From: Yinghuangia aomiensis
GTDB taxonomy: Bacteria; Actinomycetota; Actinomycetes; Streptomycetales; Streptomycetaceae
NCBI RefSeq assembly: GCF_039542225.1
Contig: NZ_BAABHS010000006.1
Span: forward strand, 124,001-188,000
Length of the DNA stretch: 64,000 bases
Direction of reading: 5' to 3'
The notes under the pieces were generated by a model. The model did not search any database. It saw only the letters and a list, made by a program, of their open reading frames with translations, and was not told where the DNA came from. The translations under genes were made by a program, and so were the position numbers. Position 1 is the first letter of the stretch. The number at the start of each line of letters is the position of its first letter. This document shows, piece by piece, positions 1 to 9,167 of this stretch.

Positions 1-487
1 TCTGCAGGGACCGGATGTATCCCTGGCTGGTGTAGGTGGCGCCGGACACGGCGTCGATCGCCGTGCTCTGCGCGTCCATGGTTTCGCTGGTGAGCTGCGG
101 GACCGCGTAGTCGTTGATCTCGCGGTCGCGGCGGTCCCGGGTGGGGACCTGCACGACGTCGACGTTGGTGATGCGGCCGTTGGCGACGGTGACGGCGACT
201 TGGACAGGGCCGTAGCGGGTGCTGATCGCGCTGCCGGTGAAGGTGCCGTCGCGGGCCCCGGCGGCGGTGGTGGTCCCCGATCCGGTGCCCGTGCCGCCGG
301 AGTCGGACGAGCCTCCGGAGCTCCCCGTGGTCCCGGAATCCGGCGCAGCCGCCGAGGAGTTCCCGGACGAGCCCGATTGCCCGTCGTCGGTCGCCGCGGT
401 GATCGGCGCGGTGCTGTGCGGTTTGAGGGACAGCAGCAGCACGATTCCGGCCACGGACGAAACAGTGGTGAGGGCGGCGCGGCGCAT
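1..487 (-). CDS. FMN-binding domain protein (3' end beyond left edge)
   Basis: This is a secreted or membrane-anchored FMN_bind protein, probably carrying covalent FMN and acting in extracytoplasmic electron transfer. It starts with a short basic stretch and a hydrophobic segment (about residues 5-20), followed by a long Ser/Gly/Thr-rich linker (about 30-75). The folded part begins near ARDGTFTGSA and ends at the window edge just after SGATYTSQGYIRSLQ, where S-G-A-T is the family's flavinylation motif. The start is the ATG at 487, preceded by GGAGG. The gene lies 62 bp downstream of the ferric-reductase-like gene on the same strand, so the two probably form one operon. An ApbE flavin transferase would be expected further left, outside the window (inference). 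Confidence 0.85.
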   Translation of the reverse strand, partial: MRRAALTTVSSVAGIVLLLSLKPHSTAPITAATDDGQSGSSGNSSAAAPDSGTTGSSGGSSDSGGTGTGSGTTTAAGARDGTFTGSAISTRYGPVQVAVTVANGRITNVDVVQVPTRDRRDREINDYAVPQLTSETMDAQSTAIDAVSGATYTSQGYIRSLQ

Positions 488-549
488 ACGGGGCCTCCTT
501 GCTGCGGGGCGCGGTTGTCTGTGTCGGGGACGGAGCCGAAGCGGGTCGG

Positions 550-1932
550 TCACAGCGCGAACGACTCGTGGTGGATGCGGGAGCGCGGCACACCCGTCTT
601 GCGGATGGCGGCGATGGCGGCCTCGGCCATGCCGTCGGGTCCGCACACGTAGACGTCGTGCTCGGCCAGGTCGGGCAGCGCGCGGGTCAGCAGGTCCGGG
701 TGGAACGGCCAGGCACTGCCCGCCGGTTGCCCTTCGGGACGGCCGACCACGTAGTGCACGGTGGCGCCGCGCCGGGCGGCGATCGTGTCGATCTCGCCGC
801 GGAACGCCACCTCGGCCTCGGTGCGCGCCCGGTAGATCAGCGTGATGCGGCCCGGCAGGGTCTCCAGCAGCGCGCGCAGCGGCGTGATGCCGACGCCGCC
901 CGCGATCAGCAGCACCTTGCCGGAACGTTGATGCTGTCCGGTGAGCGCACCGTAGGGGCCTTCCGCCCACACGCGGGTGCCCGGCGCCAGCGACGCGAAG
1001 GCGGTGCTGTGCGGGCCCGCGGCTTGGACGGTGATGCGCAGCGTGCCGTTCGACGGCGGCGCGGACAGCGAGTACGGGTGCGCGCTGTGCCACAGCCCTC
1101 GGGCAAGGACCCTCCAGCGCAGGAACTGGCCGGGCTGTGCCTGCAGTTCGTCGATATGAGGGCCGGTGAAGTAGAGCGACACGATGCCGGGCGCTTCCTC
1201 GCGTACCGCGGCGATGCGGAGGCGGTGGCGAAGGCCGGTGCGGAGCGGGACGAGGACGCGGTACCAGAGGACGAGCGCGGCGACGCCGCCGTAGAGCGCG
1301 TACCAGGCGACGCGGGCGGCCCGGTTGCCGAGAAAGTCGTTGCCGAGCGCGAGTTGGTGCCAGAAGGCGAGGTAGAGCGCGGCGTAGGTGGCCAGGTGCA
1401 GCAGGTGCCAGGTCTCGTACCGCAGGCGGCGGCGCGCGGCTCGCGCGGAGACGACGCCGGTGGCGACGAGGAGGCCGAAGCCGATCGTCGTCAGGATCAT
1501 GTCCGGGTAGTCGACGACGAGCGTGCCGGTCTGGGTGAGCACGTCGGTATGGGTGGTGAGCGCGTAGCCCCAGGTGATGAGGAGGGCGTGCGTGAGGACG
1601 AGGCTGATCGCGCAGCGTCCGGCGTAGGCGTGCCAGCGGGCGAGCCGGTCGGTGCCCGCGCCGCGGTCGATCGCCGGGACGCGGGCCATGAGCAGCACGA
1701 GGATCGCGCATGTGTAGCCGGCCAGAAGCCCGGTGATGCGCCCGGCGCCGGTGAGCCAGCCGTCCGCACCGACGACGGCGTCGGTGCCGGTCCACCACAG
1801 CGCGAGCACCCCGGCGCCGCCGGCCGCGACGGCGGCCAGCAGTACGCCGGGTTCCAGGAAGGCACCGGGAGGCCGGGGCGCGGCGGCGCCGGACGCACCG
1901 GGTGCGGTGCGGGTGGGGACGGTGGTACTCAT
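550..1932 (-). CDS. ferric-reductase-like transmembrane / FAD-NAD(P) oxidoreductase
   Basis: This is a 460-residue membrane flavocytochrome-type reductase. The N-terminal half (about residues 30-220) has about six hydrophobic helices with His residues such as LLHLATYAALYLAFWHQL, typical of the ferric reductase-like transmembrane domain that binds haem. The C-terminal half is an FNR-like module: the FAD-binding stretch HPYSLSAPPS, then GGVGITPLRALLE for NAD(P)H, and VYVCGPDGM near the end. It probably moves electrons from NAD(P)H across the membrane to the FMN-binding protein encoded next to it (inference from family and operon). The physiological acceptor cannot be read from the sequence. Confidence 0.9.
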   Translation of the reverse strand: MSTTVPTRTAPGASGAAAPRPPGAFLEPGVLLAAVAAGGAGVLALWWTGTDAVVGADGWLTGAGRITGLLAGYTCAILVLLMARVPAIDRGAGTDRLARWHAYAGRCAISLVLTHALLITWGYALTTHTDVLTQTGTLVVDYPDMILTTIGFGLLVATGVVSARAARRRLRYETWHLLHLATYAALYLAFWHQLALGNDFLGNRAARVAWYALYGGVAALVLWYRVLVPLRTGLRHRLRIAAVREEAPGIVSLYFTGPHIDELQAQPGQFLRWRVLARGLWHSAHPYSLSAPPSNGTLRITVQAAGPHSTAFASLAPGTRVWAEGPYGALTGQHQRSGKVLLIAGGVGITPLRALLETLPGRITLIYRARTEAEVAFRGEIDTIAARRGATVHYVVGRPEGQPAGSAWPFHPDLLTRALPDLAEHDVYVCGPDGMAEAAIAAIRKTGVPRSRIHHESFAL

Positions 1933-2073
1933 GGGGCTCCTGCGGTCCGTCGGGATTTCTTGCGGACGCAGGCGATGGTTGCCGCCGAGTCTGGGAGAAG
2001 GCTTTAAAAGCGGGGGCTGCCGGAGGATTCCCAGGAGATTCTTAGGTTCGCCGCGGGCCCGGCCGCGCCGCGG

Positions 2074-2520
2074 TCAGGCGTCCCGGGTCCACGACCCCAG
2101 CACCATGAGCGTCTTGGTCCCGGTGACGTTGCCGCCGCGGCGCAGGGTGTCGATGACCTGCTGGAGGTGCGCGATGTCGCGGACCCGGACCTGGATGAGC
2201 GCGTCGGGGTCGCCGGCGATGGTGTGCACGGCCTGGACCTCGTTGAGGGCGGTCGTGGAGCGCAGGATCTCCTGGACCGAGGTGCTGCCCGCGTACCGGA
2301 GCTCGGTGAAGGCCTCGACGCCCCAGCCGAGTTTGGCGTGGTCGATCTGCACGGTGAAGCCGGTGATGACGCCGATCGCGCGGAGCCGGTCGACGCGGCG
2401 TTTGACGGCGGCGACGGACAGGCCGACGTCCGCGGCCATCTCGGAGAAGGTGCGCCGGCCGTCCTCGCGCAGGAGCTGGAGCAGCTTGCGGTCGGTGTCG
2501 TCGACGTCGGCTTCAGCCAT
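2074..2520 (-). CDS. Lrp/AsnC family transcriptional regulator
   Basis: This 148-residue protein has the usual length and layout of Lrp/AsnC regulators. An N-terminal winged HTH covers about residues 8-55 (DRKLLQLLREDGR, then VGLSVAAVKRRVDRLRA), and a C-terminal RAM ligand-sensing domain covers about 68-140. It is transcribed away from the fused indolepyruvate ferredoxin oxidoreductase gene across a 246-bp shared intergenic region. Lrp members commonly respond to amino acids, and the neighbour degrades aryl or branched 2-oxo acids, so local control of that gene is the obvious inference. No operator was identified. Confidence 0.93.
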   Translation of the reverse strand: MAEADVDDTDRKLLQLLREDGRRTFSEMAADVGLSVAAVKRRVDRLRAIGVITGFTVQIDHAKLGWGVEAFTELRYAGSTSVQEILRSTTALNEVQAVHTIAGDPDALIQVRVRDIAHLQQVIDTLRRGGNVTGTKTLMVLGSWTRDA

Positions 2521-2766
2521 GGTTTCCTACCCCTGATTTCGTGGTGCGGGACGCAAACAATTCACCCCGATCCGGCTCCGGCCGTCAACTCTTTGCGTCT
2601 TCGCCGGGATTTCCCGAGCGGGTCTTGCGTGCCGGGCCACCGCGTTGGTGTGCTTTCGACCACCGCGCTCCACGTAGTCCCCCTTTGCTGGTTTTCCTGG
2701 TTTTCCTTGCTCAGGCGCTCCGTAGGCCGTGATCCGGCCCGGACGCCCGCGCCGACGGAGGTCTCC

Positions 2767-5700
2767 ATGCCGAACGCCGCCGCTCCGCTCTCCGGCCGGG
2801 GGTCGCTCGACGACAAGTACGCCGCCGAGTCCGGCCGCGTCCTGATCTCCGGGGTACAGGCCCTGGTCCGGCTCACCTTGGAACAGCGCCGCCTGGACGC
2901 CGCGCGCGGCCTGGACACCCGGGTCTTCGTGTCCGGCTACCAGGGCTCCCCGCTGGGCACCGTCGACCTGGAGATGGGTCGCGCGGCGAAGTACCTGGAC
3001 CCCGCGGGTGTGCTGTTCCAAGCGGGCCTGAACGAGGAGCTGGCGGCCACCGCGGTCGCCGGGACCCAGCTGCTCGACCAGGCCCCCGGCCGCCGCCACG
3101 ACGGCGTGGTGGGCTTCTGGTACGGCAAGAACCCGGGCCTGGACCGGGCCGCGGACGCCATCCGGCACGCGATGCTGGCGGGCACCGCCCCGCTCGGCGG
3201 CGCGGTGGCCTGGATCGGCGACGACCCGGCGAGCAAGTCGTCCACCGTGCCCAGCTCGTGCGAGCCGATGGTGCAGAGCCTGGCGATGCCGCTGCTCGCC
3301 CCCGGTTCGATCGCGGAGATCCTGGAGTACGGCCTTCACGCGGTCGCGATGTCGCGCGCGAGCGGCCTGTGGACCGGCCTGAAGATCGTCACCGACATAG
3401 CCGACGCGTCCGCCACCGTCGACGTCGGCGGCCTCGCGCACCGCATCCCCGAGCCCGCCCGGGCCACCCGCGGCTCGGGCCGACCAGGGGCCCCGACGCT
3501 GGTCGGCCCGGCATCGCTGGACGCCGAACACGACATGCTGACCCGGCGCCTGGACCTGGCCCGCGCCTACGCCCGCACCGCGGGACTCAACCGGATCACC
3601 TTCGGGGCCCCCGACGCGACGCTCGGCATCCTCGCATCCGGCACCCAGCACGCGGTCGTCCTGCGCGCGCTCGCCGACCTCGGCATCGGCGAGGCCGAGA
3701 TGGCCGCCCTGGGCCTGCGGCTGATCAAGCTGGGCATGCCGTTCCCGCTGGACCCCGCCGAACTCGCCGAGCTGACCGCGGGGCTCGGGCAGGTGCTGGT
3801 GGTCGAGGACAAGGTGCCGTTCCTGGAGGGGCACCTCAAGGAGGCGCTGTACCGGCGGGCGGACGCGCCGGAGATCGTCGGCCGCCGCGACGAGACCGGC
3901 AGGCCGCTGCTGACCGCGCGCGGCACGCTCGGCGCCGAGGACGTCGCCCGCGCGCTCGCCGCCCGGATCGGCGCCGACCGGCTGCCGCACACCGCCGCGG
4001 GGCACCTGGAGTCGATCGCCCCCAAGCGGGCGGCGCGGATCGCGCTGCCGATGGTGGCCTCGCGTACCCCGTACTTCTGCTCGGGCTGCCCGCACAACAC
4101 CTCGACGCGCACCTCCGACGACACGCTCGTGGGCGTCGGCATCGGCTGCCACGTGATGATCGCGCTCGACGGCAAGAACCGCGGCAACCAGCTCGGCCTG
4201 ACCCAGATGGGCGGCGAAGGCGCACAGTGGATCGGCCTCGCGCCGTTCACCGGCGACCGGCACTTCGTGCAGAACCTCGGCGACGGCACCTTCCACCACT
4301 CCGGGTCGCTGGCGATCCGGGCCGCGGTCGCGGCCGGCGTGTCGATGACCTACAAGCTGCTCTACAACGACGCGGTCGCCATGACCGGCGGCCAGCGCGC
4401 CGAAGGCCGCCTGGACGTCGCCACGCTGACGTACTGGCTCGCCCTCGAAGGCGTGCGCCGCGTCGTCGTCACCACCGACGACCCCAAGGCCTACCGCGGC
4501 CGGACGCTCGACCCGATCGCGTCGGTCCGGCACCGCGACGACATCCCGGCGGTCGAACGCGAGCTGGCGGCCCTGGGCGGCGTCACCGTGCTGATCCACG
4601 ACGACCGCTGTGCCGCCGAAGAGCGGCGGCTGCGGAAGCGCGGGCAGCTCCCCACACCCGCCGAGCGCGTCGTGGTCAACGAGCGGGTGTGCGAGGGCTG
4701 CGGCGACTGCGGCGACCAGTCGACGTGCCTGTCCGTGCAGCCCGTCGAGACCGAGTTCGGCCGCAAGACCCGCATCCACCAGGCGTCCTGCAACTCGGAC
4801 TTCAGCTGCCTCAAGGGCGACTGCCCGTCGTTCCTGCTCGTCGAGCCCGGCACCCGCAAGCGCCGCGAACTGCCCGCTCTTCCCGTGGAACTCCCGGAGC
4901 CGTCGCCGCGTTTCGCGTCGGACGACGTGCTCGTGCGAATGCCCGGCATCGGCGGCACCGGCGTGGTCACCGTGTCGCAGATCCTCCAGATGGCCGCGCA
5001 CCTCGACGGCCGCCACGCGGCCGGCCTCGACCAGACCGGGCTCGCGCAGAAGGGCGGCCCGGTGGTCAGCGACCTGCGGATCTCCGCCAAGCCGGTGGAA
5101 GGCTCGCTGCGCGCCTCGCGCGGCACCGTCGACCTGCTCCTCGGCCTCGACCTGCTGGGCGCGGCGGCCGACGCCAACCTCGCCGCGGCCCGCCCGGGAC
5201 ACGCCGTCGCGGTCGTGAACACCGCGATCGTGCCGACCGCGGCCATGGTCACCAACCAACTCGCGGCGCCCGGTTCCCCGGACGACGCGATCGCCCGCAT
5301 CGAAGCCACCACCGGACCCGCCGGGAACCTGTACCTGGACGCGCAGTCCCTGTCCGAGGCGCTGTTCGACGACCACATGCCGACGAACATGCTGCTGGTG
5401 GGCGCCGCGTTCCAGCACGGCTGCCTGCCGCTGAGCGCCGACGCCGTGGAAGCCGCGATCCGGCTCAACGGCGCGGCCGTCGACAAGAACCTCGCCGCGT
5501 TCCGCTGGGGCCGCGCGGCCGTCGTCGACCGCGACGCCGTGCACGCCGCGGTCGCCGTGCCGGAACCGGCCGTCGTAGCCGTCGGCGAGGACGCCCGTGC
5601 GCTCGCCGCCTCCGCGGGCTCGGGCGAGGCGCTGCGCGACGTGCTCGCCACCCGCATCGCCGACTTGGCCGGCTACCAGGACACGGCCTACGCCCGGCGC

Positions 5701-6300
5701 TACGCCGACGACGTGCGGCGCGTGGCATCCGCCGCCGCGGTGCGCACCGGAGAGGCGGACGGGGAGCGGATCGGCGTCGCGTACGCGAAGGGCCTGCACA
5801 AGCTCATGGCGTACAAGGACGAGTACGAAGTCGCCCGCCTCCACCTCGACACCGTCGAGAAGGCCCGGCGCGACGCGGAGTTCGGCGCGGACGCGGACGT
5901 GTCCGTGCTGCTCCACCCGCCGGTGCTGCGCGCGCTCGGCGTCAAGCGCAAGATCCGGCTGCGCCGCACCGCGGTCCCGGCGTTCCGCGCCCTGCACGCG
6001 GCGCGCGGGCTGCGCGGCACCCGGTTCGACGTGTTCGGCATGGCCGAGGTGCGCCGCGTGGAGCGGGAACTGGTGCACGAGTACCGGTCGCTGGTCGGAT
6101 CGGCGCTGACGCACCTGACGCCGGAGACCGCGGACGCGGTGGCCGCGATCGCGGCGCTGCCGGACGTCGTGCGCGGCTACGAGGACATCAAACTGGCGCG
6201 CGTCGCGGAGTTCCGCACGCAGGCCCGCACAGCGCTGGCCGAGCTGGCGGCCGCGGCCCGGCCGGCGTCCGCGCCGGCCGCATCCGCCGCCGCACGCTGA
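2767..6300 (+). CDS. fused indolepyruvate ferredoxin oxidoreductase
   Basis: This 1177-residue single-chain enzyme oxidatively decarboxylates aryl (or related) 2-oxo acids to acyl-CoA, passing electrons to ferredoxin. It is a fusion of the IorA-like and IorB-like parts. The pyruvate/TPP-binding region is at the N-terminus (YQGSPLGTVDLEM near residue 58; FCSGCPHNTSTR near 438). A Cys-rich iron-sulphur segment follows at about 640-700 (CEGCGDCGDQSTC, then SCNSDFSCLKGDC). The gamma-type domain begins near MPGIGGTGVVTV at about 724, and a helical C-terminal extension completes the chain. The ATG at 2767 is chosen because GGAGG lies 5 nt upstream and the family N-terminus starts here. It is followed by an acyl-CoA dehydrogenase, which suggests amino acid catabolism. 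Confidence 0.92.
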   Translation: MPNAAAPLSGRGSLDDKYAAESGRVLISGVQALVRLTLEQRRLDAARGLDTRVFVSGYQGSPLGTVDLEMGRAAKYLDPAGVLFQAGLNEELAATAVAGTQLLDQAPGRRHDGVVGFWYGKNPGLDRAADAIRHAMLAGTAPLGGAVAWIGDDPASKSSTVPSSCEPMVQSLAMPLLAPGSIAEILEYGLHAVAMSRASGLWTGLKIVTDIADASATVDVGGLAHRIPEPARATRGSGRPGAPTLVGPASLDAEHDMLTRRLDLARAYARTAGLNRITFGAPDATLGILASGTQHAVVLRALADLGIGEAEMAALGLRLIKLGMPFPLDPAELAELTAGLGQVLVVEDKVPFLEGHLKEALYRRADAPEIVGRRDETGRPLLTARGTLGAEDVARALAARIGADRLPHTAAGHLESIAPKRAARIALPMVASRTPYFCSGCPHNTSTRTSDDTLVGVGIGCHVMIALDGKNRGNQLGLTQMGGEGAQWIGLAPFTGDRHFVQNLGDGTFHHSGSLAIRAAVAAGVSMTYKLLYNDAVAMTGGQRAEGRLDVATLTYWLALEGVRRVVVTTDDPKAYRGRTLDPIASVRHRDDIPAVERELAALGGVTVLIHDDRCAAEERRLRKRGQLPTPAERVVVNERVCEGCGDCGDQSTCLSVQPVETEFGRKTRIHQASCNSDFSCLKGDCPSFLLVEPGTRKRRELPALPVELPEPSPRFASDDVLVRMPGIGGTGVVTVSQILQMAAHLDGRHAAGLDQTGLAQKGGPVVSDLRISAKPVEGSLRASRGTVDLLLGLDLLGAAADANLAAARPGHAVAVVNTAIVPTAAMVTNQLAAPGSPDDAIARIEATTGPAGNLYLDAQSLSEALFDDHMPTNMLLVGAAFQHGCLPLSADAVEAAIRLNGAAVDKNLAAFRWGRAAVVDRDAVHAAVAVPEPAVVAVGEDARALAASAGSGEALRDVLATRIADLAGYQDTAYARRYADDVRRVASAAAVRTGEADGERIGVAYAKGLHKLMAYKDEYEVARLHLDTVEKARRDAEFGADADVSVLLHPPVLRALGVKRKIRLRRTAVPAFRALHAARGLRGTRFDVFGMAEVRRVERELVHEYRSLVGSALTHLTPETADAVAAIAALPDVVRGYEDIKLARVAEFRTQARTALAELAAAARPASAPAASAAAR

Positions 6301-6318
6301 TCCACCGTCGTCCGTCCG

Positions 6319-6390
6319 TGTCCGTGTCCGTGTCCGTGTCCGTGTCCGTGTCCGTGTCCGTGTCCGTGTCCGTGTTCGTGTTCGTGTTCG
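6319..6390 (+). repeat. hexanucleotide microsatellite, 12 units
   Basis: Nine perfect copies of TGTCCG (6319-6372) are followed by three of the variant TGTTCG (6373-6390), preceded by two TCCG quartets (6311-6318). The array fills the gap between the oxidoreductase stop codon and the Shine-Dalgarno sequence (AGGAGG, 6396-6401) of the acyl-CoA dehydrogenase. Its length could therefore change the leader between two co-transcribed genes without touching either reading frame. Confidence 0.97.
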
Positions 6391-6406
6391 TGACCAGGAG
6401 GCTCCC

Positions 6407-7546
6407 TTGGCCGTCGACCGCTTGCTGCCCACCGAGGAAGCGGAGGACCTGCTCGACCTGACCCGCGCGATCGCAGACCGCGAACTCGCGCCGCGGGCGG
6501 CCGGGCACGAGCGGGACGAGACGTACCCGGAAGGGCTGTTCGCGACGCTGGGCCGGGCGGGGCTGCTGGGACTGCCGTATCCGGAGGAGTACGGCGGAGG
6601 CGGTCAGCCGTACGAGGTCTACCTGCAGGTCCTGGAAGAGCTGGCCGCGCGGTGGGCGGCGGTCGCGGTGGCGGCGAGCGTGCACACCCTCGCCTGCTAC
6701 CCGGTGGACACGTACGGCACCGAGGAGCAGCGCGCCACGTGGCTGCCGCGCCTGCTCGGCGGCGAACTGGTCGGCGGCTACAGCCTGTCCGAGCCGCATG
6801 CGGGCTCCGACGCGGCCGCGCTGACCTGCAAGGCGGTGAAGCACGAGGACGGCTATGCGATCACCGGCACCAAGGCGTGGATCACGCACGGCGGCCGCGC
6901 CGACTTCTACACGCTGTTCGCCCGCACCGGCGAAGGCAGCCGCGGCATTTCGTGCTTCCTCGCGCCGGGCCGCCACGAGCTGCTGACGTTCGGCAAGCCC
7001 GAGCAGAAGATGGGCCTGCACGCGATCCCGACCACGACCGCGCACTGGGACGGCGCGGTCGTCTCCCCCGACCGCCTCGTCGGCGCCGAGGGCCAAGGCC
7101 TGTCGATCGCCTTCAGCGCGCTGGACTCCGGCCGCCTCGGCATCGCCGCGTGCGCCACCGGCCTCGCCCAGGCCGCCTTGGACGCCGCGGTCGACTACGC
7201 CAACGAACGCACCACCTTCGGCCGCCGCATCGTCGACCACCAAGGCCTCGGCTTCCTCCTCGCCGACATGGCCGCAGCCGTCGACTCGGCCCGCGCCACC
7301 TACCTCGACGCGGCCCGCCGCCGCGACGCGGGCCGCCCGTACAGTCGCCAGGCGTCGGTCGCGAAACTCGTCGCCACCGATGCCGCGATGAAGGTCACCA
7401 CCGACGCGGTCCAGGTCTTCGGCGGGGCGGGCTACACCCGGGAGTTCCCCGTCGAGCGCTACATGCGCGAGGCGAAGATCATGCAGATCTTCGAGGGCAC
7501 CAACCAGATCCAACGCCTGGTCATCAGCCGTACGCTCGCCCGGTAA
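6407..7546 (+). CDS. acyl-CoA dehydrogenase
   Basis: This 379-residue FAD enzyme introduces a 2,3 double bond into an acyl-CoA and passes electrons to ETF. Family landmarks are GYSLSEPHAGSDAAAL (near residue 124), the KAWITHGG segment, EQKMGLHA, and the C-terminal IFEGTNQIQRLVISR, whose Glu is the expected catalytic base. The start is a TTG at 6407, supported by a perfect AGGAGG 5 nt upstream; no better ATG exists. It follows the fused oxidoreductase across the microsatellite leader and is probably co-transcribed. A short- or branched-chain acyl-CoA substrate fits that context but is not proven by the sequence. Confidence 0.93.
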   Translation: MAVDRLLPTEEAEDLLDLTRAIADRELAPRAAGHERDETYPEGLFATLGRAGLLGLPYPEEYGGGGQPYEVYLQVLEELAARWAAVAVAASVHTLACYPVDTYGTEEQRATWLPRLLGGELVGGYSLSEPHAGSDAAALTCKAVKHEDGYAITGTKAWITHGGRADFYTLFARTGEGSRGISCFLAPGRHELLTFGKPEQKMGLHAIPTTTAHWDGAVVSPDRLVGAEGQGLSIAFSALDSGRLGIAACATGLAQAALDAAVDYANERTTFGRRIVDHQGLGFLLADMAAAVDSARATYLDAARRRDAGRPYSRQASVAKLVATDAAMKVTTDAVQVFGGAGYTREFPVERYMREAKIMQIFEGTNQIQRLVISRTLAR

Positions 7547-7633
7547 CTCGCCTCCCGGGAAGGCCCGTCACACTTGCCGCCCGGCGTCCGTCATGGGGGT
7601 GACAACACAAGAACGCCGACGGCGGGAGCGACC

Positions 7634-8272
7634 ATGACCGAGCAGGCCTTCACCCACGACTTCACGATGATGTACGTCATGCACGATGCCCTCCGCCGCG
7701 AACTGGGCCGGATCGCGGACATCGTGGCGACCGCGGACGACCCGCAGAAGGTCCTGCGGGAGTCGCCCGGGTGGGCGATGTTCAAGCGGGCCCTGCATGT
7801 CCACCACCACGCCGAGGACGAAGCACTGTGGCCGGAGGTCCGGGCGGCCGCGGCCGGTAATGCCGCGGATCTGGCGGTGCTGGACGCGATGGAGGAGCAG
7901 CACGCGGCGGTAGGGCCGGGGCTGCGGTTCCTCGACGCGGCGCTGGACGACGGCGAGGCCGGGGCGGCCCGGCTGCCGGTGATCGTGGAGCGGCTGGTCG
8001 CCGGGCTGGGCGGTCATCTCACCGACGAGGAGGAGCAGGCGCTCGCCGTGCTCGACACGTACGCGACGCCGGAACTCCTCGTCCGGTTCGGCGCCGAGCA
8101 CAGTTCCCGGATGGGCGCCGACGCGCCGCGGTTCGTGCCGTGGATGCTCGACGGTGCCAAGCCGGAGTACGCCGAGACCGTGCTCGGCCGGCTCCCCGAG
8201 CCGGTCCGGCAGGCGTACGCGCAGCACTGGGCACCCGCCTATGCCGAAACGGAGCTGTGGATCCGCGGCTGA
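7634..8272 (+). CDS. hemerythrin-like (HHE) domain protein
   Basis: This 212-residue protein has an N-terminal four-helix HHE cation-binding domain. His and acidic residues that could hold a di-iron or similar metal centre are visible in VMHDALRREL (about residue 16), HVHHHAEDEALWP (about 56), MEEQHAAV (about 87) and LGGHLTDEEEQAL (about 123). The remaining 70 residues resemble the C-terminal extension seen in actinobacterial hemerythrin-domain proteins. The ATG at 7634 has GGGAG upstream. The ligand (oxygen, nitric oxide or a redox signal) cannot be told from the sequence. It stands alone between the acyl-CoA dehydrogenase and a secreted protein. Confidence 0.85.
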   Translation: MTEQAFTHDFTMMYVMHDALRRELGRIADIVATADDPQKVLRESPGWAMFKRALHVHHHAEDEALWPEVRAAAAGNAADLAVLDAMEEQHAAVGPGLRFLDAALDDGEAGAARLPVIVERLVAGLGGHLTDEEEQALAVLDTYATPELLVRFGAEHSSRMGADAPRFVPWMLDGAKPEYAETVLGRLPEPVRQAYAQHWAPAYAETELWIRG

Positions 8273-8365
8273 ACGGGTGCCAATTGCCGGGTATGCAACA
8301 ACTCTCCGCTACCTTGGTGCGCCGCGCGGCCGCAACGGCCGCCGGAGCACCTGGGGAGTTTGCAC

Positions 8366-9076
8366 GTGTATGCGTCGTTGAAGCGCTGGCCTGCCGCGCT
8401 CGTCCTGGCGTTCGGTCTCACCGTCGGCGCGGGCGGCGCGCAAGCCGTCGCGGTCCCGGGTTCGGGCGCCTCGTGTGTCGGGGACGCCAAGCCGGGGCAC
8501 CCGCGGAGCCTGCCCGAGGCGGAGATCTTCGCGACCGACAACACCGCCGTGATCACCGACCCGGGTGATCCGCGGCTGAACACCCGCCTCAACCGGTTCG
8601 CGTGCGACGTGCGGGCGACGATCCGGGCGCAGGGCGCCGACCCGGAGGCGTCGACGCTGCTGGACGGCGTGTTCTGGTCGAGCGACCTGCAGGCCGCGAC
8701 CTACGAGCGGTCGCGGGAGTTCGACGTCGACGGCGTGACGTCCGCGCAGCTGCGGGACATCGCCGAGACGGTGCGCAAGCAGTACCGGCAGGAGTCCGTG
8801 CTGACGTTCGAATACCTGGCCGCCGACGCGCCCGGCGCGGACGCGCTGATCGCCGAGGTCCCCGGATTCGGCGTCCGACGCCTGCACGACGGGCTGCTCG
8901 CCGACCCGGAGGCCCGGGACACGCTCTACGGCGGTTCGGTGACCGTCCGCGGCGGCAAGCTCGTCCTCGTGGCCTCGCGCGCCGACGAGGGCGCGGTGCG
9001 GGGCTTCGTGGGCCGCCTTGGCGGCGACTGGTCCCAGGCGGAAGTACACTACGGAGCTCGCGAGTTCGTCGGCTGA
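8366..9076 (+). CDS. unknown secreted protein
   Basis: This is a 236-residue protein of no recognised family. It begins with a Sec signal peptide (basic start, hydrophobic LVLAFGLTVGAGG, likely cleavage after AQA near residue 27). The mature part holds two Cys residues (near 37 and 80) that could form a disulphide bond. The mature chain is mixed alpha/beta in character, with stretches such as LLDGVFWSSDLQAATYE and GGSVTVRGGKLVLVASR. A GTG start at 8366 is chosen because GGGGAG lies 7 nt upstream; a TTG six bases earlier has poor spacing. A strong terminator hairpin follows 26 bp after the stop, so it is probably monocistronic. Confidence 0.75.
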   Translation: MYASLKRWPAALVLAFGLTVGAGGAQAVAVPGSGASCVGDAKPGHPRSLPEAEIFATDNTAVITDPGDPRLNTRLNRFACDVRATIRAQGADPEASTLLDGVFWSSDLQAATYERSREFDVDGVTSAQLRDIAETVRKQYRQESVLTFEYLAADAPGADALIAEVPGFGVRRLHDGLLADPEARDTLYGGSVTVRGGKLVLVASRADEGAVRGFVGRLGGDWSQAEVHYGAREFVG

Positions 9077-9102
9077 GCGGGAACAAGGCCGCGTACCCGC
9101 GC

Positions 9103-9145
9103 GCGGTCGGGCCGGACATATCCGAGGTGTGTCCGGCCCGACCGC
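9103..9145. terminator. bidirectional terminator hairpin
   Basis: A perfect 16-bp stem (9103-9118 with 9130-9145) closes an 11-nt loop. It lies between the ends of two convergent genes, the secreted protein and the short-chain dehydrogenase. There is no U-tract, which is normal for high-GC actinomycetes. Confidence 0.88.
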
Positions 9146-9167
9146 ATCCCGAGAAGCCCCGCGCGGA

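Noticed and set aside
2527..6432. A 1300-codon open frame antisense to the indolepyruvate oxidoreductase
   Set aside because: It runs opposite a well-supported enzyme, is Arg/Gly/His-rich and has no domain character; high GC keeps antisense frames open.
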